A stretch of 64,000 nucleotides of DNA from Adiantum capillus-veneris (taxonomy: Eukaryota; Streptophyta; Polypodiopsida; Polypodiales; Pteridaceae), in NCBI GenBank assembly GCA_014529385.2, contig CM043948.1:19338951-19402950 (forward strand). Direction: 5' to 3'. A model generated the notes under the pieces. It searched no databases. It worked only from the letters and a program-made list of their open reading frames with translations, and was not told the DNA's origin. Of this stretch, positions 48,039 to 60,660 are shown piece by piece. A program made the position numbers and the translations under genes. Within the stretch, counting starts at the first letter, position 1. Each line of letters begins with the position of its first letter.

Positions 48039-50750
48039 ATGGAAATTGACATTTAGCATCTAGCACTGAAGGGAACAAGAACATGACTAATTTGGCAAGG
48101 GCGGCAATGCGTGAAAGGGATATACATTTGAAAATGCTATAATATTTACGGGAGGAGATAAAGTTAAGTGCATCATTTATTAGAGATAATAGGGATGGTT
48201 ACAATTGAAATTATATCCAAGTGAGGTTGTACTACTATATTTCCTAATGAATGATTTTTCTAGTATACATGCTAAATGTAAATTCTTGCAAACAAAAAGT
48301 ATTTCAAAATAAAAAATTCATCGAATGGTTGATAGCTCGTCCATAATTATAATATATGCCTCTTTTATGTCTAAATATTGCTCATCGGTCTCACAAATAG
48401 AGAGGGGATACTGTTGATTTGTGGTTCATGTATCTTGAAATGGTATTGTACTGTAGATGCAATGCTTCTACTAAGTCTTGTTGTTGATCTACTCCGATTG
48501 CAAAAAGCCTCCAATAATAATACAGAAGTGAGGGTAGCAGGAGTGTCTATTTCATGTGTCTATCAACCTCGTTTATTGCTATGTATGTGAGGTATATCAT
48601 GACCTAGCATATGGATGATAAGTTAGTTAATTCAAGTTGCAATTGGCTACAATTTGCTCCCTAGCTTATTGATTCTTGGACTCTAATCTTCTAGGTCTTC
48701 AGAATTTCATAATGACACCTAGTATGGACGAAACGAGAACGTCATATATAGTATGGCATCAATTATTTAGACACCTAGTATGGTATCAATTATTTAGAGC
48801 TGAAGTAAAGATGCACAAGATGAATTCACTATTGGGATACACCACATGCATTCACTACTTATGTATTCACTATTGTAATACATCACATGCATTGGCTAGC
48901 AATTGTATGCAAAGAGTTGCGTGTCTAACTAGCATGTACACATGTTGATGGATTGAGTGTATAAATTTGAAAACGAGATCGAAAGAAATCAAAGAAAAGG
49001 AAGTAATGCAAAAAATTCTAAAACAAAGTAAATAGATAAAACATAAATAAATTGCAACAATAAATGAGGTGCTTTATTGACCTGCAATATTGTACTGTTG
49101 CTTTTTGATTGTCCAATCTAGTACAGACCGATATTTGAGTCAAGCTACAAAAAAGCAATGTGAATAGTTAAACATATCGCCTTGCAATGAAATGTCACAG
49201 ACTGAAAGTGCAAAGTATACAATAGTGCACGTTATACAGAGGTGCCATACAAAAGTATGGTGGAGAGCTGGCACTGTGGTCTCTCCAAAAATTTATAAGA
49301 AACGGAAGCCGTGCCGTGCCCCGTAGTGTTTATGTGTTGCGCCAAGCAAACGCATGCGCATGGAAAATTGGATGCAGATAACGAACCTTGCAGTGTTGTC
49401 GAGCTGGAGTCGCACTTGTACAATTGAAACATGCAGGGTTGTGATATATATGTCCTCCTTGCCATACACAAAACACGCAGATGTAAGTTTATGTTCTATG
49501 TCCTCTGATTAGTATTACCTCTGTGTGTGTGTGTGTGTGTGTGTTGCTTTGGTCATCAATTATGTCTTCTTACCTCCTTGCTGACTAGCCCACGTCCCTA
49601 TAGCAAAAGGCACCATATTCAGTTCGTTTATCAATAATTCAAACACGCAGCTGGCGAACTACTATTACATAATGCTCATGGGCATTAGTACGGGTGGCGC
49701 TTTGCTCGATATCATTCACCTTCAAAATAGAGCCAAAAAGTGGCGGAGATATTGTCATATTTAGCAGTTATGAAGCCCATACTACCTTGCATTCAGCTGC
49801 CTACTAGGCATAGTGGCAAGTTATGACCAACTAGAACTTGTAAATGCCCCACGTTATACTTCTCAACACATCAATTTGCGGTTCAATGCAACATAAAGCC
49901 AAATTTGTCAGTTCGTTTGACGTATGTTATTTCCAAGGGGTTTCAATCAAGGTCTCAATCAAGTAGAAATTCTCTTCAACACCGCTCGAAGGTGAGGGTG
50001 TAATGAGTGTGTTTTTGTGGCCATAGAGACGGTATACTTAAGCTCGTCACCAACAACTGTAAAGGATCTATTGATGCCTTTGACAACGATCTCACTTTCA
50101 AGAGCAATAGACTTGTTTTTTGCATTGAGCGTCCGCTTCTGAACTTCCATGAGTCCCATGCTTTGAGCAGTAATGCGCAAAAAACAACTCTAAAGATCCA
50201 TCGATGTTGAGCCTCCAATAACCACTTCCCGCGTGCAAGGGATGCAATAGCCATCCATTAGAAACTAATATGTACTCTAGTCAAAAGATGAAACTTGAAG
50301 GATGTCAAGGTGGATTCCCTCCAAAAGATGCAGCTTACGACAAAGGTACTAGTAGTTCTGTTAATGATGCAATTGAGGTGGCGTCATGAAGCCTGCAAGA
50401 AATCTAGCCCTTTTTTGCATACAACCTATTGGACTGTTGTTGCCACCATCCCATGCGGTCAACTCTTCTTCTCAAGTGCTAGCAGCTCTCCAATCCACAA
50501 CACCCCTGCCAACCCCTTTGTCCGGACAACCCTCCTCGAATTTTTGCCGATGTAATGGATCTTAGGCCATGGTCACGCGAGGCTTAGTTTCCATCGGAGC
50601 CCAACCATAAAGCTCCCCCGCAACCTCCAGCTGGCAGTGCTACGGGTATTGGCAGCTCTCACGTGACCACGCAAACATTCAGCGACTAAATTTATTAATA
50701 TAAATGTCCTTAGTCGGCATAATTATCCATTACAAAAATTTCCATAGTCC
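48039..50750. other. Non-coding stretch
   Basis: No recognisable gene is present. Near 48715-48800 the words ACACCTAGTATGG and ATCAATTATTTAGA are locally duplicated. A (GT)n run is at 49522-49543. Short open frames (for example 49959-50254 on the minus strand and 50295-50555 on the plus strand) show no motif. Confidence 0.6.
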
Positions 50751-50756
50751 ACATAA

Positions 50757-51260
50757 TTATCCATACTTATGCCTCGTGTGGCCCTTATATGCTAAGCCAA
50801 CAAGAGATGCAAAGAAAGATGACTCATCTCTACAAGAAAACCGAGATAAGATGCAGCATCTTGAGGAATGTATTTGCACAAGAGGGCGCTTGTTACCCAA
50901 CATATATGATATATTGAGTGTAGAAATAAATAATATAATTTTTGAATCTTGAGGTTGCAAAATGCAATCAACAGTAGACAAACTCTGTACAATCATCTTG
51001 ACGCTAAAATTGGTACCGCGTTCAGACAATATATTAACAATGGTATGCCATACGCTATGTAATGTTAAGTCGCTGCTGACGATAATTGCACTTGGCCTGT
51101 TCGGAATACTATAGCTGCTAAATGGAGTTTCTACCTTGATTGCCTGCTGCACAAAAGACCTTGGAGAAGATGTGAATAGATTTTCACTACCCGCCCTGGA
51201 GTAGGTTCTGAGCGTTGATTTGTGTTGGCTACCAAACTGATGTCTGCCATCTTTAGCCAT
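50757..51260 (-). CDS. Unidentified 167-codon open frame, doubtful
   Basis: The frame is uninterrupted over about 500 bases and begins with an ATG (MAKDGRHQFGSQHKST). It is Ser-rich, with two moderately hydrophobic patches (IVSSDLTLHSVWHTIVNIL and IILFISTLNISYML). I see no domain, no neighbouring exon and no promoter. It may be chance or an old element fragment. Confidence 0.2.
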   Translation of the reverse strand: MAKDGRHQFGSQHKSTLRTYSRAGSENLFTSSPRSFVQQAIKVETPFSSYSIPNRPSAIIVSSDLTLHSVWHTIVNILSERGTNFSVKMIVQSLSTVDCILQPQDSKIILFISTLNISYMLGNKRPLVQIHSSRCCILSRFSCRDESSFFASLVGLAYKGHTRHKYG

Positions 51261-51444
51261 CTGAACTTGATTCGATAGCTCTGCGTATATGGACCTTTGC
51301 TCATAGGATCTGCCACCAAATCGTGGTTATTGGCAAGAAGGGAGCTCCGAAGGAGTAACTGATGTGCGTTCAGATCCACACCACCAACATTTCCTGCTTC
51401 GTATGCAATTGCTAAAGAGCAATGCTGTAGTATATTGTTGTTGC

Positions 51445-51583
<139 letters not shown>

Positions 51584-52832
51584 ACGCGCGTGCACGGGCG
51601 CCTGTCACAAACAAAGCTGCATAAAAAGCTTCGCAATCTGCACAAAAAGCTCCGCTCCAATCACTGCCCACAGAAAAAAGCGTCAAACTGCTCCGACCTG
51701 GTTCGAACCTGCTTCTGGAGAAGATTAAGCGCACAGTGCAAAGACGTAGCGCGGATGCTTTTATAATTAGCGCAGGGTGCTTTTGATGGCAGTGTCGATA
51801 GTAGGGTTTTTAGCGTTTTTTTTTTTGGCCACGTGGTTGCTCCAGCGTCGAGATCGGGAAGAGAGAACCTTTGGCTTACCAAGTAAAGATCACTTCAAAA
51901 CAGTTCACAATTCACAATTGATTCGACACTGGCCAGGGGGAGTTCCGTGCCTAGAGATATTGGCCCCAAAGACTAGCGTCCCTTTCGGTATTTCTTTTTG
52001 TATTAATCTGTGTTCAAAGTACACGAGTGTAGGCAAGCTCTCACACTCAGACTCTGCATCCAGATGCTCTGAGTTGTGAGAGGCCTGTCCGCTTATTTAA
52101 AGATTACATGGGATGCTAAAAGCAGAGCCCCAAAAGCTTCTAGGTTTTTAAAACTTTCAAAAATAAAGCAACTTTTTATTTTCCCTCTCATAGGGCTTAG
52201 TTGAAAATAAAGCAACTTGCTTTCTCAACAACTTGCGTAGAATAAAGCACAGATTCTCCCATGCAAAGATGCCCAAAAAGCAGTGCCATAAATCGCGGAA
52301 TCCGTACAGCCTGCCACGTGTCATATTTTTCGCAATTTGCGGGGCTGCGTACGGCCAGCAACGTCAACATTTCAGCGTGTTTGCATTTCCCCGGGCATGT
52401 GCTGGACCCATCAATCAACCCTCAAAACAAAACGAAGTTCATGCACTTTGCAGCTGAAAATGCAAACATGCATTGATCTTGTGACGTGGCAAGAGCAGCG
52501 TAACATCTAGCAGTGTGAATGAGCTATGTGCAGTATGAATGGTCCCTTAGAATATCCTCGTGAATTTTGGTGCCCGTCTCAGCATCTTCCTTTGGCCTTC
52601 AAAATGTTCGCAGTTGATTGAGTGTGGAGAGAGGCCTCGCTTCGGATCCCATCTCCATGAAATAAACACCGTGTACTCCCTGCAATCCAACAAGCTCTTT
52701 CCATCAACAACCTCTCATTATGCCATCGCTCCAAGTACAAAATCCTTTCCACTCACACTCATGCTCCATCTCTTCAGAGATCCTTCTTTTCAGTGCCAAC
52801 TCACACTGACGCTATTGTTGTTGATGTTATGG
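51584..52832. other. Non-coding stretch
   Basis: No gene is recognised. GGTTCGAACC at 51700-51709 resembles a tRNA B-box but has no tRNA fold around it. AATAAAGCAACTT recurs at about 52162 and 52206. Confidence 0.5.
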
Positions 52833-52837
52833 ATGCC

Positions 52838-54057
52838 TGTAAGGTGCAGCGGAATGAGTTGTTTTTTCTCAAGATTAGTTCCTTTACTGCTCAAGGTTCC
52901 TTTTAGTTCTTAGGGAAAACGAGAGCTTTCCATCTTATAGAGAGTGATGTGATCACGAACAAAGTGAGCGGATATTGTGCGTGCAAGTGAATGAGACTGA
53001 GAGAAGGAGAGAGAAAAGATACGACACCGAGAGGTTGTAAAACCCTCCTCCGAAGGCCCCACTCTCGTCGGCGAGAGTGGTCTACTTGATTGCACAAAAG
53101 TGTACAATGCGAATGCAATGGACTGATGCAACTTGGACTATGCCGATGACGACGATGGTGATGACTTTAGGGCTGATCTGGATCTCCTGGTATCTGCTGT
53201 CCACAATGGCTTAAGGGCTGAGAATCGGTGATCTTGGGGGCTGATATCGTGGCTGAAATTCCCTGCTTCTGCTGATGCTTTAAGGCTGAAAGAAAACGTT
53301 GGTTTCTAGGATTTTGCTGCGTTTTTGAAGTGCTAGTCGTCGGCTGAAAACGTTGAGGATATGCATCGTTTTTGAAGGGCTGGATTGATGACAATCACTG
53401 GTCTAACTGCAGGTTTAAAGGCTGAATTCTTTGCAGCGTTTTGGTGCTGAAAATGCCACTGATCTGCAAGAGAATGCTAGCGTTAGTGATTGCTTTATGC
53501 TGCTGCCAGTGAAGAGTGCAAACGCTAGGCTAGAAGCGATATGGGATGACGACGGCAGGCTCTGGAAACGCCAAGGGAGGGAACCTTATGGCGATGGCTG
53601 AAAACGCTGGTGGAAGGGGAGTGGCCTCGCCAAGGTTGGAGAGGGTCTTGCTGAGAGAGGGTTGGACACCTGTTGCTTGGGGAAGCTTGCTGTGCCTTTG
53701 CTCATCTGCCAATTTGTGCTAACTTGTGTTTGCTTATATATTAACTTACCCAATTTGCCCTACTGAGTACCCAACAAAAGTCACTTAATAAATAAGTGAA
53801 AAATGTCAAAAATAGGGAAAAATGGGATAAAGTCATCTAAAAAATCCCCAAACTGACTCTGATGGAAAATGCTTATGCTTATGCAATGTGCAACCAGAGG
53901 ATATGCATCTACACTGAGTGACTGGGCATGCACGGTCTATGAATAGACTCACAAAAGTGCCAGATCACTTCTAATCTAACTTGACTGGACTTGACAGAAA
54001 CCCTGCTATGGTGTAGCTTGTCCACGGACACATAGGGTTGGGATGTGTCACGTGACA
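52838..54057 (-). mobile_element. Solo LTR of the short-interior LTR element family
   Basis: The 1220-bp sequence starts TGTAAGGTGCAGCGG and ends GTGTCACGTGACA. It is flanked by a perfect 5-bp duplication, ATGCC (52833-52837 and 54058-54062). It matches the LTR at 61887-63106 and the partial one at 63626-64000. With no interior and an intact duplication, it is a solo LTR left by recombination between two LTRs. The minus orientation is taken from the complete element at 61887. Confidence 0.9.
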
Positions 54058-54161
54058 ATGCCGATGCAGAGGGAAAGGGAGGGGTTGAAGAGAGCGGTGA
54101 TCCATGGCTCTGCAAGGCTGCCCAAGGAGCATTTCGGTAGGAAAAGTGTTCATGCCCGCCA

Positions 54162-54302
54162 TGTCCTCGTACTCTCACTTCGAGCCGGCTGAAAACAACG
54201 TAGAGCTTCTTGGTTGCTTCCTGGCTGTGTGTGTGTAGGTGTCCTCGTACTCTCACTTCGAGCCGGCTGAAAACAACGTAGAGCTTCTTGGTTGCTTCCT
54301 GG

Positions 54303-54358
<56 letters not shown>
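54162..54358. repeat. Tandem ~77-bp duplication ending in (GT)n
   Basis: Two copies start TGTCCTCGTACTCTCACTTC at 54162 and 54239, and each ends CTTCCTGGCTGTGTGTG. The second expands into about 27 GT units (54304-54358). Confidence 0.9.
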
Positions 54359-54362
<4 letters not shown>

Positions 54363-54593
54363 GTAGTGATTGTTTGTGGAGAGGCCCTCACATCGATCCA
54401 TCTATTGAAAAAAGCACAGAGCTTCTTGGCCCCTTCTTGTCCCTGATCCTAGACAGAAAGCACTCTTTCTCTCTCTTTCTCTCTCTCTCTCCTAGTTGCT
54501 GTAAGATGAGGTCGTTAGAACAAAATAGTCAGGGTAGACAATCAAGGTAAATTACCTCTGCACGAAAGAAGACGCACTCTGTCTGCGGTAATA

Positions 54594-54594
<1 letters not shown>
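54359..54594. other. Non-coding stretch before the LINE
   Basis: No gene is recognised. A fragment, AGAGCTTCTTGG, at 54418 repeats the core of the preceding tandem units. A CT-rich patch lies at 54461-54493. Confidence 0.5.
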
Positions 54595-54653
<59 letters not shown>

Positions 54654-54874
54654 CGTTTTTTGACCTAGTAGACAGCAGTTCACTCTTTTGACCATAACTT
54701 GCTCATCCGAACTCCGATTTAGGTGATCTATAGCCTCAATCGAAGAGCACGAAGCCCTCTACGCATTGATGTAAAGACAGAATTTTTCTGTGTAATGGAA
54801 GGCTTTGCTGTAACAACATCTCAGAACTGAAAAAACTGTCAAAACTTTGCGTTTTTGTTGCCGACTTGAAGGCA

Positions 54875-55807
54875 ATGTCAGACAAAACTCGCAAGGGTGG
54901 AAAAGCCACACTCGCCATGGAGAATGATGCAAAATCTCCAAGGAATTTGGATGCTAATCCAACCACATCATCTACAACAACGGAAGCAATGATCATGGCT
55001 TACTTGATCTCGTTACAAGAAACCGTCAACAAACAAGGTGAAGAGTTGCGCGCACTTGCAATGGAGAATGGTACTTTAAGAGTTCTCGTTGTGGAGAATG
55101 AGCACCTCAAGAAGGTTCTTGAAATGCAAACAACACGCTTGATGCATCTTGAGACTGAAGTTCAAGAATGTAAACGCTCTCTTGTTGACATGAATGTATT
55201 GAAAGAGCGCTTGAGCAAAGTTGAGAGTGATCATGTATTGAAAGAGGAAACAATAGATACAATACGACATGATGTATGTGAGATGAGAAATGCATCCAAA
55301 TCATGGGCTGATATATGTAAGGATAATGTGGTTTCTACATCTCCTATCACGCAAGCCGTTGTCCAAGCAAAGAATGTAGAGAATGTGGACACTCAAGAAT
55401 TGCACTAACGACAAAAACGCTCAAAGAACATCGTCATTCGTGGAATCAAGGAGGAAAGCATGGAAACACCCCAATCTCTTGCAGTTGCTATTGAAGAGTT
55501 TTTTGCTACACACTTTGGCATGTCAGGAATCATGGCTTATGGTGCACATCGAGTTGGAAAACAAGGAGTCCCTCGCTCGGGAGAAAGACCTATTGTATGT
55601 ACCATGGCTGATGAGGTAAAGAGAAAGATCATCTTTGACAATGGTTGGATCTACCTCAAAGGAACCGGTTGTAATGTATATGAGGATCGCACTCTTATGC
55701 AACAAAATGTACGTCGCAAAGCATATGAGGAAAGAAGCAAGAAGGTTAAGGTATCATCTCATGAAGAGAAGCCACTTGAGGAGGATGCAAGTCCACCCAA
55801 CAAATAG
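54875..55807 (+). pseudogene. LINE ORF1: coiled-coil RNA-binding protein, one in-frame stop
   Basis: The ATG at 54875 opens MSDKTRKGGKATLAMENDA. A coiled coil (about residues 45-130) includes ENEHLKKVLEMQTTRLMHLE. A TAA at 55406-55408 interrupts the frame, which continues without a shift as KNIVIRGIKEESMETPQSL, AYGAHRVGKQGVPRSGERP and VRRKAYEERSKKVKV to 55807. The second half has the order of the L1 ORF1p RNA-recognition and C-terminal domains (a VIRGI strand, then HRVGK and RPIV). Such proteins coat LINE RNA as trimers. ORF2 begins seven bases after the end. The whole frame is about 310 codons. Confidence 0.75.
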
Positions 55808-55813
55808 GGACAC

Positions 55814-58800
55814 ATGATCTATGAGACCAACTCACGCTTGCGAATAAGCTTTTGGAATTGTAACGGGTATCCATGGAATGCGGGAATTGGCATTGATGAG
55901 CTTACCAATGACTCCGATGTGATACTTCTTGTCGAAACATGGGAGCATGATGCGCAACGAATTCTTGGATTTGACAAATACGATGTGCATTCTTTGATGT
56001 GGGCAAAAAATGCAAAGCAACGAAGAGGCCAAGGAGGCGTAGCATGTATGACCAAAAAGGGTTTGAAAGATGTTTCCATTGTCAAAGAAGATAAGTATAA
56101 ACGCTACTTATGGCTGAAAATCAGCCCACCAAATGGTCAAGTCATGTTTGTGGCCGGTTGCTACATTCCTCACTATGACTCCAACTTTTATGCTTGCTTG
56201 AATATGGATAGAGATCAGCCCTTTGTTGAACTAGAGGAAGACATTGCTCATTACAAGGATCAAGGTGAAGTCATTGTTTTTGGAGACATGAATGCTCGCA
56301 CAAATATGCTACAACACGACACACAACAAGTAGACATGCCGCATGTCTCAAGAAGAATGGATGACTCATACATGTATAATCGAAGTTCTAATGATGCAAA
56401 AGAAGTGGATCACTATGGAAAGTCACTTCTACATATGTGCAATAGTACCGGAATGCTCATTGCAAATGGTGTATCTCTATGGCAAGGCACCAATGACTTT
56501 ACATGTAGAAAGCACAACGGTGCTAGCGTGATTGACTATATGTTGTTCTCGGAAGCCACTCTAGAATGCATACAAAGCTTTACACTTGGTGAATGGAATC
56601 CGGAATCGGATCATAGGATGTTACGGATTGACCTCAAGTGTGGTAAACGGCCCGAGCATGTAGCCTCCAATCATGATGTGAATCATTTGTACCTACGTCT
56701 AGACTTCAAACGAGCACTTATATATGCTGATATGGTGGACCAAATGTTAAGCATGATAGAGCATCAAGAGAGCCCAACATTAGAATGCAAGTGGAAAGTT
56801 TTCAAAGAAGTAATTTTCTCTTGTGCGAAGGAATGCTTTTCGGTGAAACACATGTCTTGCAAAAGGTCTAAGAAGGGTAGCACCAAGAAGAAATGGTTTG
56901 ACATGGAATGTAGTCAAGTCCGAAAACACTTGCTAAGATTGGATGCAATCAAAGACAAGGAAGTTTACTTGGAATGTTTACACACATACAAAGCACTTGT
57001 TCAAAAGAAGAGGAGAAGGTGGGAAGTCGAAAAACAACTTCTTTTAGCACAAGAGAAAGCACATGCATGTGGCAAGTTTTGGCAAAATCTAAAAGGCAAG
57101 CGCGTTGAGAGCTTTGGTGACTTGACTCTTGAGGATATGTATATGCATTGTAAGAATCTCTATGAGCAACCCAATGTTGATAAGATGGAGTGTTGTAGCT
57201 CCCTTCCGTTTATGTCTCCCTTCTTTACCATTGAAGATGTATGCCGCGCGCTTGAGAAACTTGCTACTCGTAAGGCAGGTGACCTTCAAGGTGTCAAGGC
57301 TGAAATGATTAAATGGACAAGCAAGAAAACACGATATTGGATATGCGATATGTTTAACCTTGCACTTCAGTATGGCATGCCTCATGATTGGAGTGCAAAT
57401 TGGATCAAACCTTTGCACAAAGGAGGAGATGTAAACAATGTGAACAACTATCGCACTATAATGGTTGGTTCTTTAATGGCAAAGTTATTTGGATGTATCA
57501 TGGAGATGAAGATAAGTAAATGGGCTGAAAAGAATGGCAAACGTGCACTTGGCCAAGCAGGTTTTCGAAAGCATCATAGCACTATCGATCACCTTGTCAC
57601 TCTTCGAGTTCTTATGGAAGCGTCTCGATTGAAAGGAAAAAAGTTGTATTGTTGCTTTGTGGATTTCAAGAAAGCTTTTGACATGGTACCGCGAGGAAAT
57701 CTTTGGAGACGTATGCAAAGCCTTCAAGTGCCGAGAGAATTTATGCATGCAGTCTTTCGCATCTACCAAAAAGTGATATGTCGATTACGTATGGGAGATG
57801 GAATTTCAGAATTTTTTGCAAGCACTATTGGTGTCAAACAAGGATGCCCACTTTCCCCAACCCTCTTTGGGCTACTCATTGATGAATTGGAATGCATGGT
57901 TCTTGACTTTATGCAGCAAGAAGGCATAGAAGAGGTTAAGATTGGAAATGCGGTGATCATGCTTTTGCTCTATGCTGATGATGTAGTGCTCTTGGCACAT
58001 ACCTTAGAAGATGCACAAAAGCTTATGAGTGTCTTGGAACGCTTTTGCCTACATAGCGGGCTGATCGTGAATGGATCCAAAACCAAGGTTATGCTTGTAA
58101 AGACCCTCAATGATGAAAATCCATGCATTGTATATAACAATGAGAAACTTGAAGTGGTAGATCACTTCAAGTACCTTGGCCTTGAGGTTCCATCCAATCA
58201 TAAATGGAAGGATTGTGCAATGCGTCGCTTGGAAGCCGGAAAGAGGGCCTATTATGCATTTGAGAACATGTGCAATGCAGGAGAGATCAAGTGTTGAGCT
58301 CTCAAAAAGTACCTCTTTGACACATTGGTGACACCGGTGCTTCTTTATGGAGTGGAGGTGTGGGGTGGAAGCATCGGGAAGTCTACTTGGAAAGAGTTTG
58401 AGAATGTCCAAAAGCGTTTTCTCACCAACTTTCTCCAAGTCAAGACACAAACACCCTACATGCTCTTACTTCTTGAGTCCGGATTGCTTCCCATTGAGGT
58501 CTTGGGCATGCAAAGGGTTGTGGAGTACATGCGTAAGACACAACGTAGCCCTTTGCATCGACTTCCTAGAATCGCATATGAAGCAAGTCAAATGGTTCAA
58601 AAGACATGCAAGAGCAAAATACTAAGTTCGGGGTGGATGCTTGATATCAAGAAATGGTTTGGAAGATGGGATGCATGTCACTTGGTCAAGGATGCGTCGA
58701 TCGACTCCCAAGTTAATGAGGCCTTCTTACAACGCCAATGTATCACGGCTTGGGAGAAATCCGGAGGTTCTCGCTTCAGCCATTACACCACACACGTTGC

Positions 58801-59194
58801 CCCAAACTACAAATCTCTCTTCTTCTCGGAACGAGGTAATCGAACCCATTCCTACATCCTTGAGCCCATCCCGTTGAGTGCGATCCGCACCATTGCCTCC
58901 ATTCGGCTTAGCTCCCATTCTCTACGCTGCGAGACAGGACGTTGGGGCACTGGCGAGGAGTTTCATCGACTTTGCACCTTATGCCCTCGTCAAGTGCGAG
59001 AGAGTGAGTACCACACACTACTTGAGTGCTCAGCTTTTGACCACATTAGGTCCTCTTTTCCCCATATATTCAGCCATGATCTCTCCCTACATACCTTCCT
59101 CTCCCAACCACGATGTGGACTCTCTATTGCGACGCTCATTTCAGCCATTTTTGAGCATCGAGAGTCACTTATGAACTCCACTCACACCACGTGA
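55814..59194 (+). pseudogene. LINE ORF2: endonuclease-reverse transcriptase, one in-frame stop
   Basis: The ATG at 55814 opens a frame of about 1126 codons broken only by TGA at 58295-58297. The endonuclease shows SFWNCNG, LLVETWEHD, VFGDMNART, SVIDYMLFS and PESDHRMLRI, so the catalytic Asn, Glu, Asp and His are all present. The RT spans about residues 520-800: HKGGDVNNVNNYRTI, GFRKHHSTIDHL, FVDFKKAFDMVPR, GVKQGCPLSPTLFG and the intact LLLYADDVVLLAH. After the stop the C-terminal region continues in frame and holds a C-x2-C-x9-H-x4-C motif (CTLCPRQ ... YHTLLEC, about 58970-59030). No RNase H is seen. The protein nicks the target and primes reverse transcription there. The stop cuts off the C-terminus after the RT domain. 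Confidence 0.9.
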
Positions 59195-59248
59195 CATGTT
59201 CATTTGGTCCCATAGGTCATATTTGACCTCCCAGGACGATAATAGAAC

Positions 59249-59287
59249 TATCTATCTATCTATCTATCTATCTCTCTCTCTCTCTCT
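59249..59287 (+). repeat. (TATC)n(TC)n tail of the LINE
   Basis: About six TATC units pass into about nine TC units, 55 bases after the ORF2 stop. A simple-repeat 3' end in place of poly(A) is known in several non-LTR clades. Confidence 0.85.
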
Positions 59288-60066
59288 ACACTGGGATTAT
59301 ATGATGCGGTTCCTTTCATCTCTTTACTTTATTTTTAGGCCATTACTTTCTTCAAAGAAGTAGATCCACATGCAGCGTACAACCTTTTTTTTTGGGTTTT
59401 CGACCTCATTTCTTTATTTTGTGGATGCTCCCACCTTTTTTTTGCCACTGCCAAGTGGCATAGCTCTATAGCCAGCATTCCCTAAAATGGTATTGCATAA
59501 TCAAGGTAAACAGACAGAAGCCATAAACTGTCTTAGCACACACTAACTATTAGTACCTACGCACTAGGAACACACATCTAGCACATGTACCAATCAACAG
59601 TCACATCACACGACATCACAGGACATCACAAGACATCACAGGACATCACATGACATTCAACATTCATTCGGATCTTAGACCATGATTTATCGGCAATGCA
59701 GTTAGCAATCGCATCTAGATCCACTCAGGACCTCATAGATGCCCAATTGACTAACCCCTATTGCAACCATGTCTATTCGATATCATTCAGACCAAAATGC
59801 TACAGTCATTTCGTCTATCAGTTCCTCCACTTAAAAACAAGTCAAGAACAAATCACTTTCATATTTTTTCCGGGATTCCATTTCATAAAGTCATACAACA
59901 GAATACTGTCAGCTCTCTGTATCCCTGAAGCTCAAAGAGACATCAATGACTCTAGTATTCTAAAATCAAGGCATCTGTTGACAAAGGAGTGGAGTAAATC
60001 CCCTCTTGTGCACCCACTGCACCAGATCTCCGGCCAAGCTGAATTTGGGGTTCCATTTGGAGTAGA
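59288..60066. other. 3' non-coding or LTR sequence of chromovirus D, with a short tandem repeat
   Basis: This lies downstream of the minus-strand chromovirus pol and probably belongs to its 3' UTR or LTR, but no edge was found. An 11-bp unit, GACATCACAGG, is repeated about five times at 59600-59655. Confidence 0.5.
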
Positions 60067-60660
60067 CTATGCTAAACCAAAAGCTTCAAGGTAAAGGTTC
60101 ACAATTTGAGAAGTATCTGCTAGGTCCTCCTCCTCCATCCAGTTCGCATCCAATGCAAGATAGTTCTTGAATTTAACCAAGAACCGCCTTCGTACTTTAC
60201 CTTTAATCTTTTGGTCCTTATGTGCCAAAATCTGTTCAGGAACAAGGATCTCCTCGTTTTCTTCCACTTCGGGTTGCTCATCAGGCTCCCCATCTTCGGG
60301 TACATCACCTTTAAAAGGTTTCAAGAAACTCACATGAAATGCATTGTGAATCCTCCAAGTGTCAGGCAATTTCAGTCGGAAGGAGACATCATTGATCTTT
60401 TCGGAGATCTGGAAAGGTCCATAGTATCTCATACTAAGCTTTGGAAAAAGCCTCTCCTTTCCCTTCTTCTTTCTAAGGTGTGCCTTCTCAAAACGTAAGA
60501 GCACCCAATCACCCTCCTTCAATTTCAAATCGCGACGATGGCGATCCGCTACCTTTTTCTGTCTTTCCTGAGATTTCTGCAAATCCTCGCGGACCTTGGC
60601 AAAAGCCGTGTCCAAGTGGCGCGTGTACTCATCGGCTTCAAAAATCTTATTTTTCGTGCT
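60067..60660 (-). pseudogene. Chromovirus D integrase C-terminus and chromodomain
   Basis: The frame is open over 182 codons. It begins with AFAKVREDLQKSQERQKKVA, then GDWVLLRFEKAHLRKKKGKE, FPKLSMRYYGPFQISEKIND (the GPF motif) and PDTWRIHNAFHVSFLKPFKG. After an acidic linker, RRRFLVKFKNYLALDANWME is a chromodomain. This is the standard chromovirus integrase end (HHCC and core further right). The chromodomain keeps its V-K-F/W core but the usual T-W pair is N-W. The frame itself looks intact; the rest of pol is damaged. Confidence 0.85.

Larger units (their letters stand above)
54595..59287 (+). mobile_element. LINE (non-LTR retrotransposon), nearly full length
   Basis: Two ORFs in the order ORF1, ORF2 lie between a (CT)28 run (54595-54650) and a (TATC)n(TC)n tail (59249-59287). 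ORF2 carries an apurinic endonuclease, reverse transcriptase and a terminal Cys/His motif. There are no LTRs and no poly(A). About 225 bases between the CT run and the ORF1 ATG are a plausible 5' UTR. One stop codon in each ORF is the only obvious damage, so this is a young or recently active copy. The element is L1-like in layout; the clade was not determined. Confidence 0.85.

Noticed and set aside
51660-51740. tRNA gene or SINE suggested by GGTTCGAACC
   Set aside because: No T-stem, acceptor stem or A-box can be formed around it on either strand.
52903-53131. Minus-strand frame at an LTR start (similar at 63698-63928)
   Set aside because: Lies in the LTR and is not kept in all copies; more likely non-coding leader sequence.
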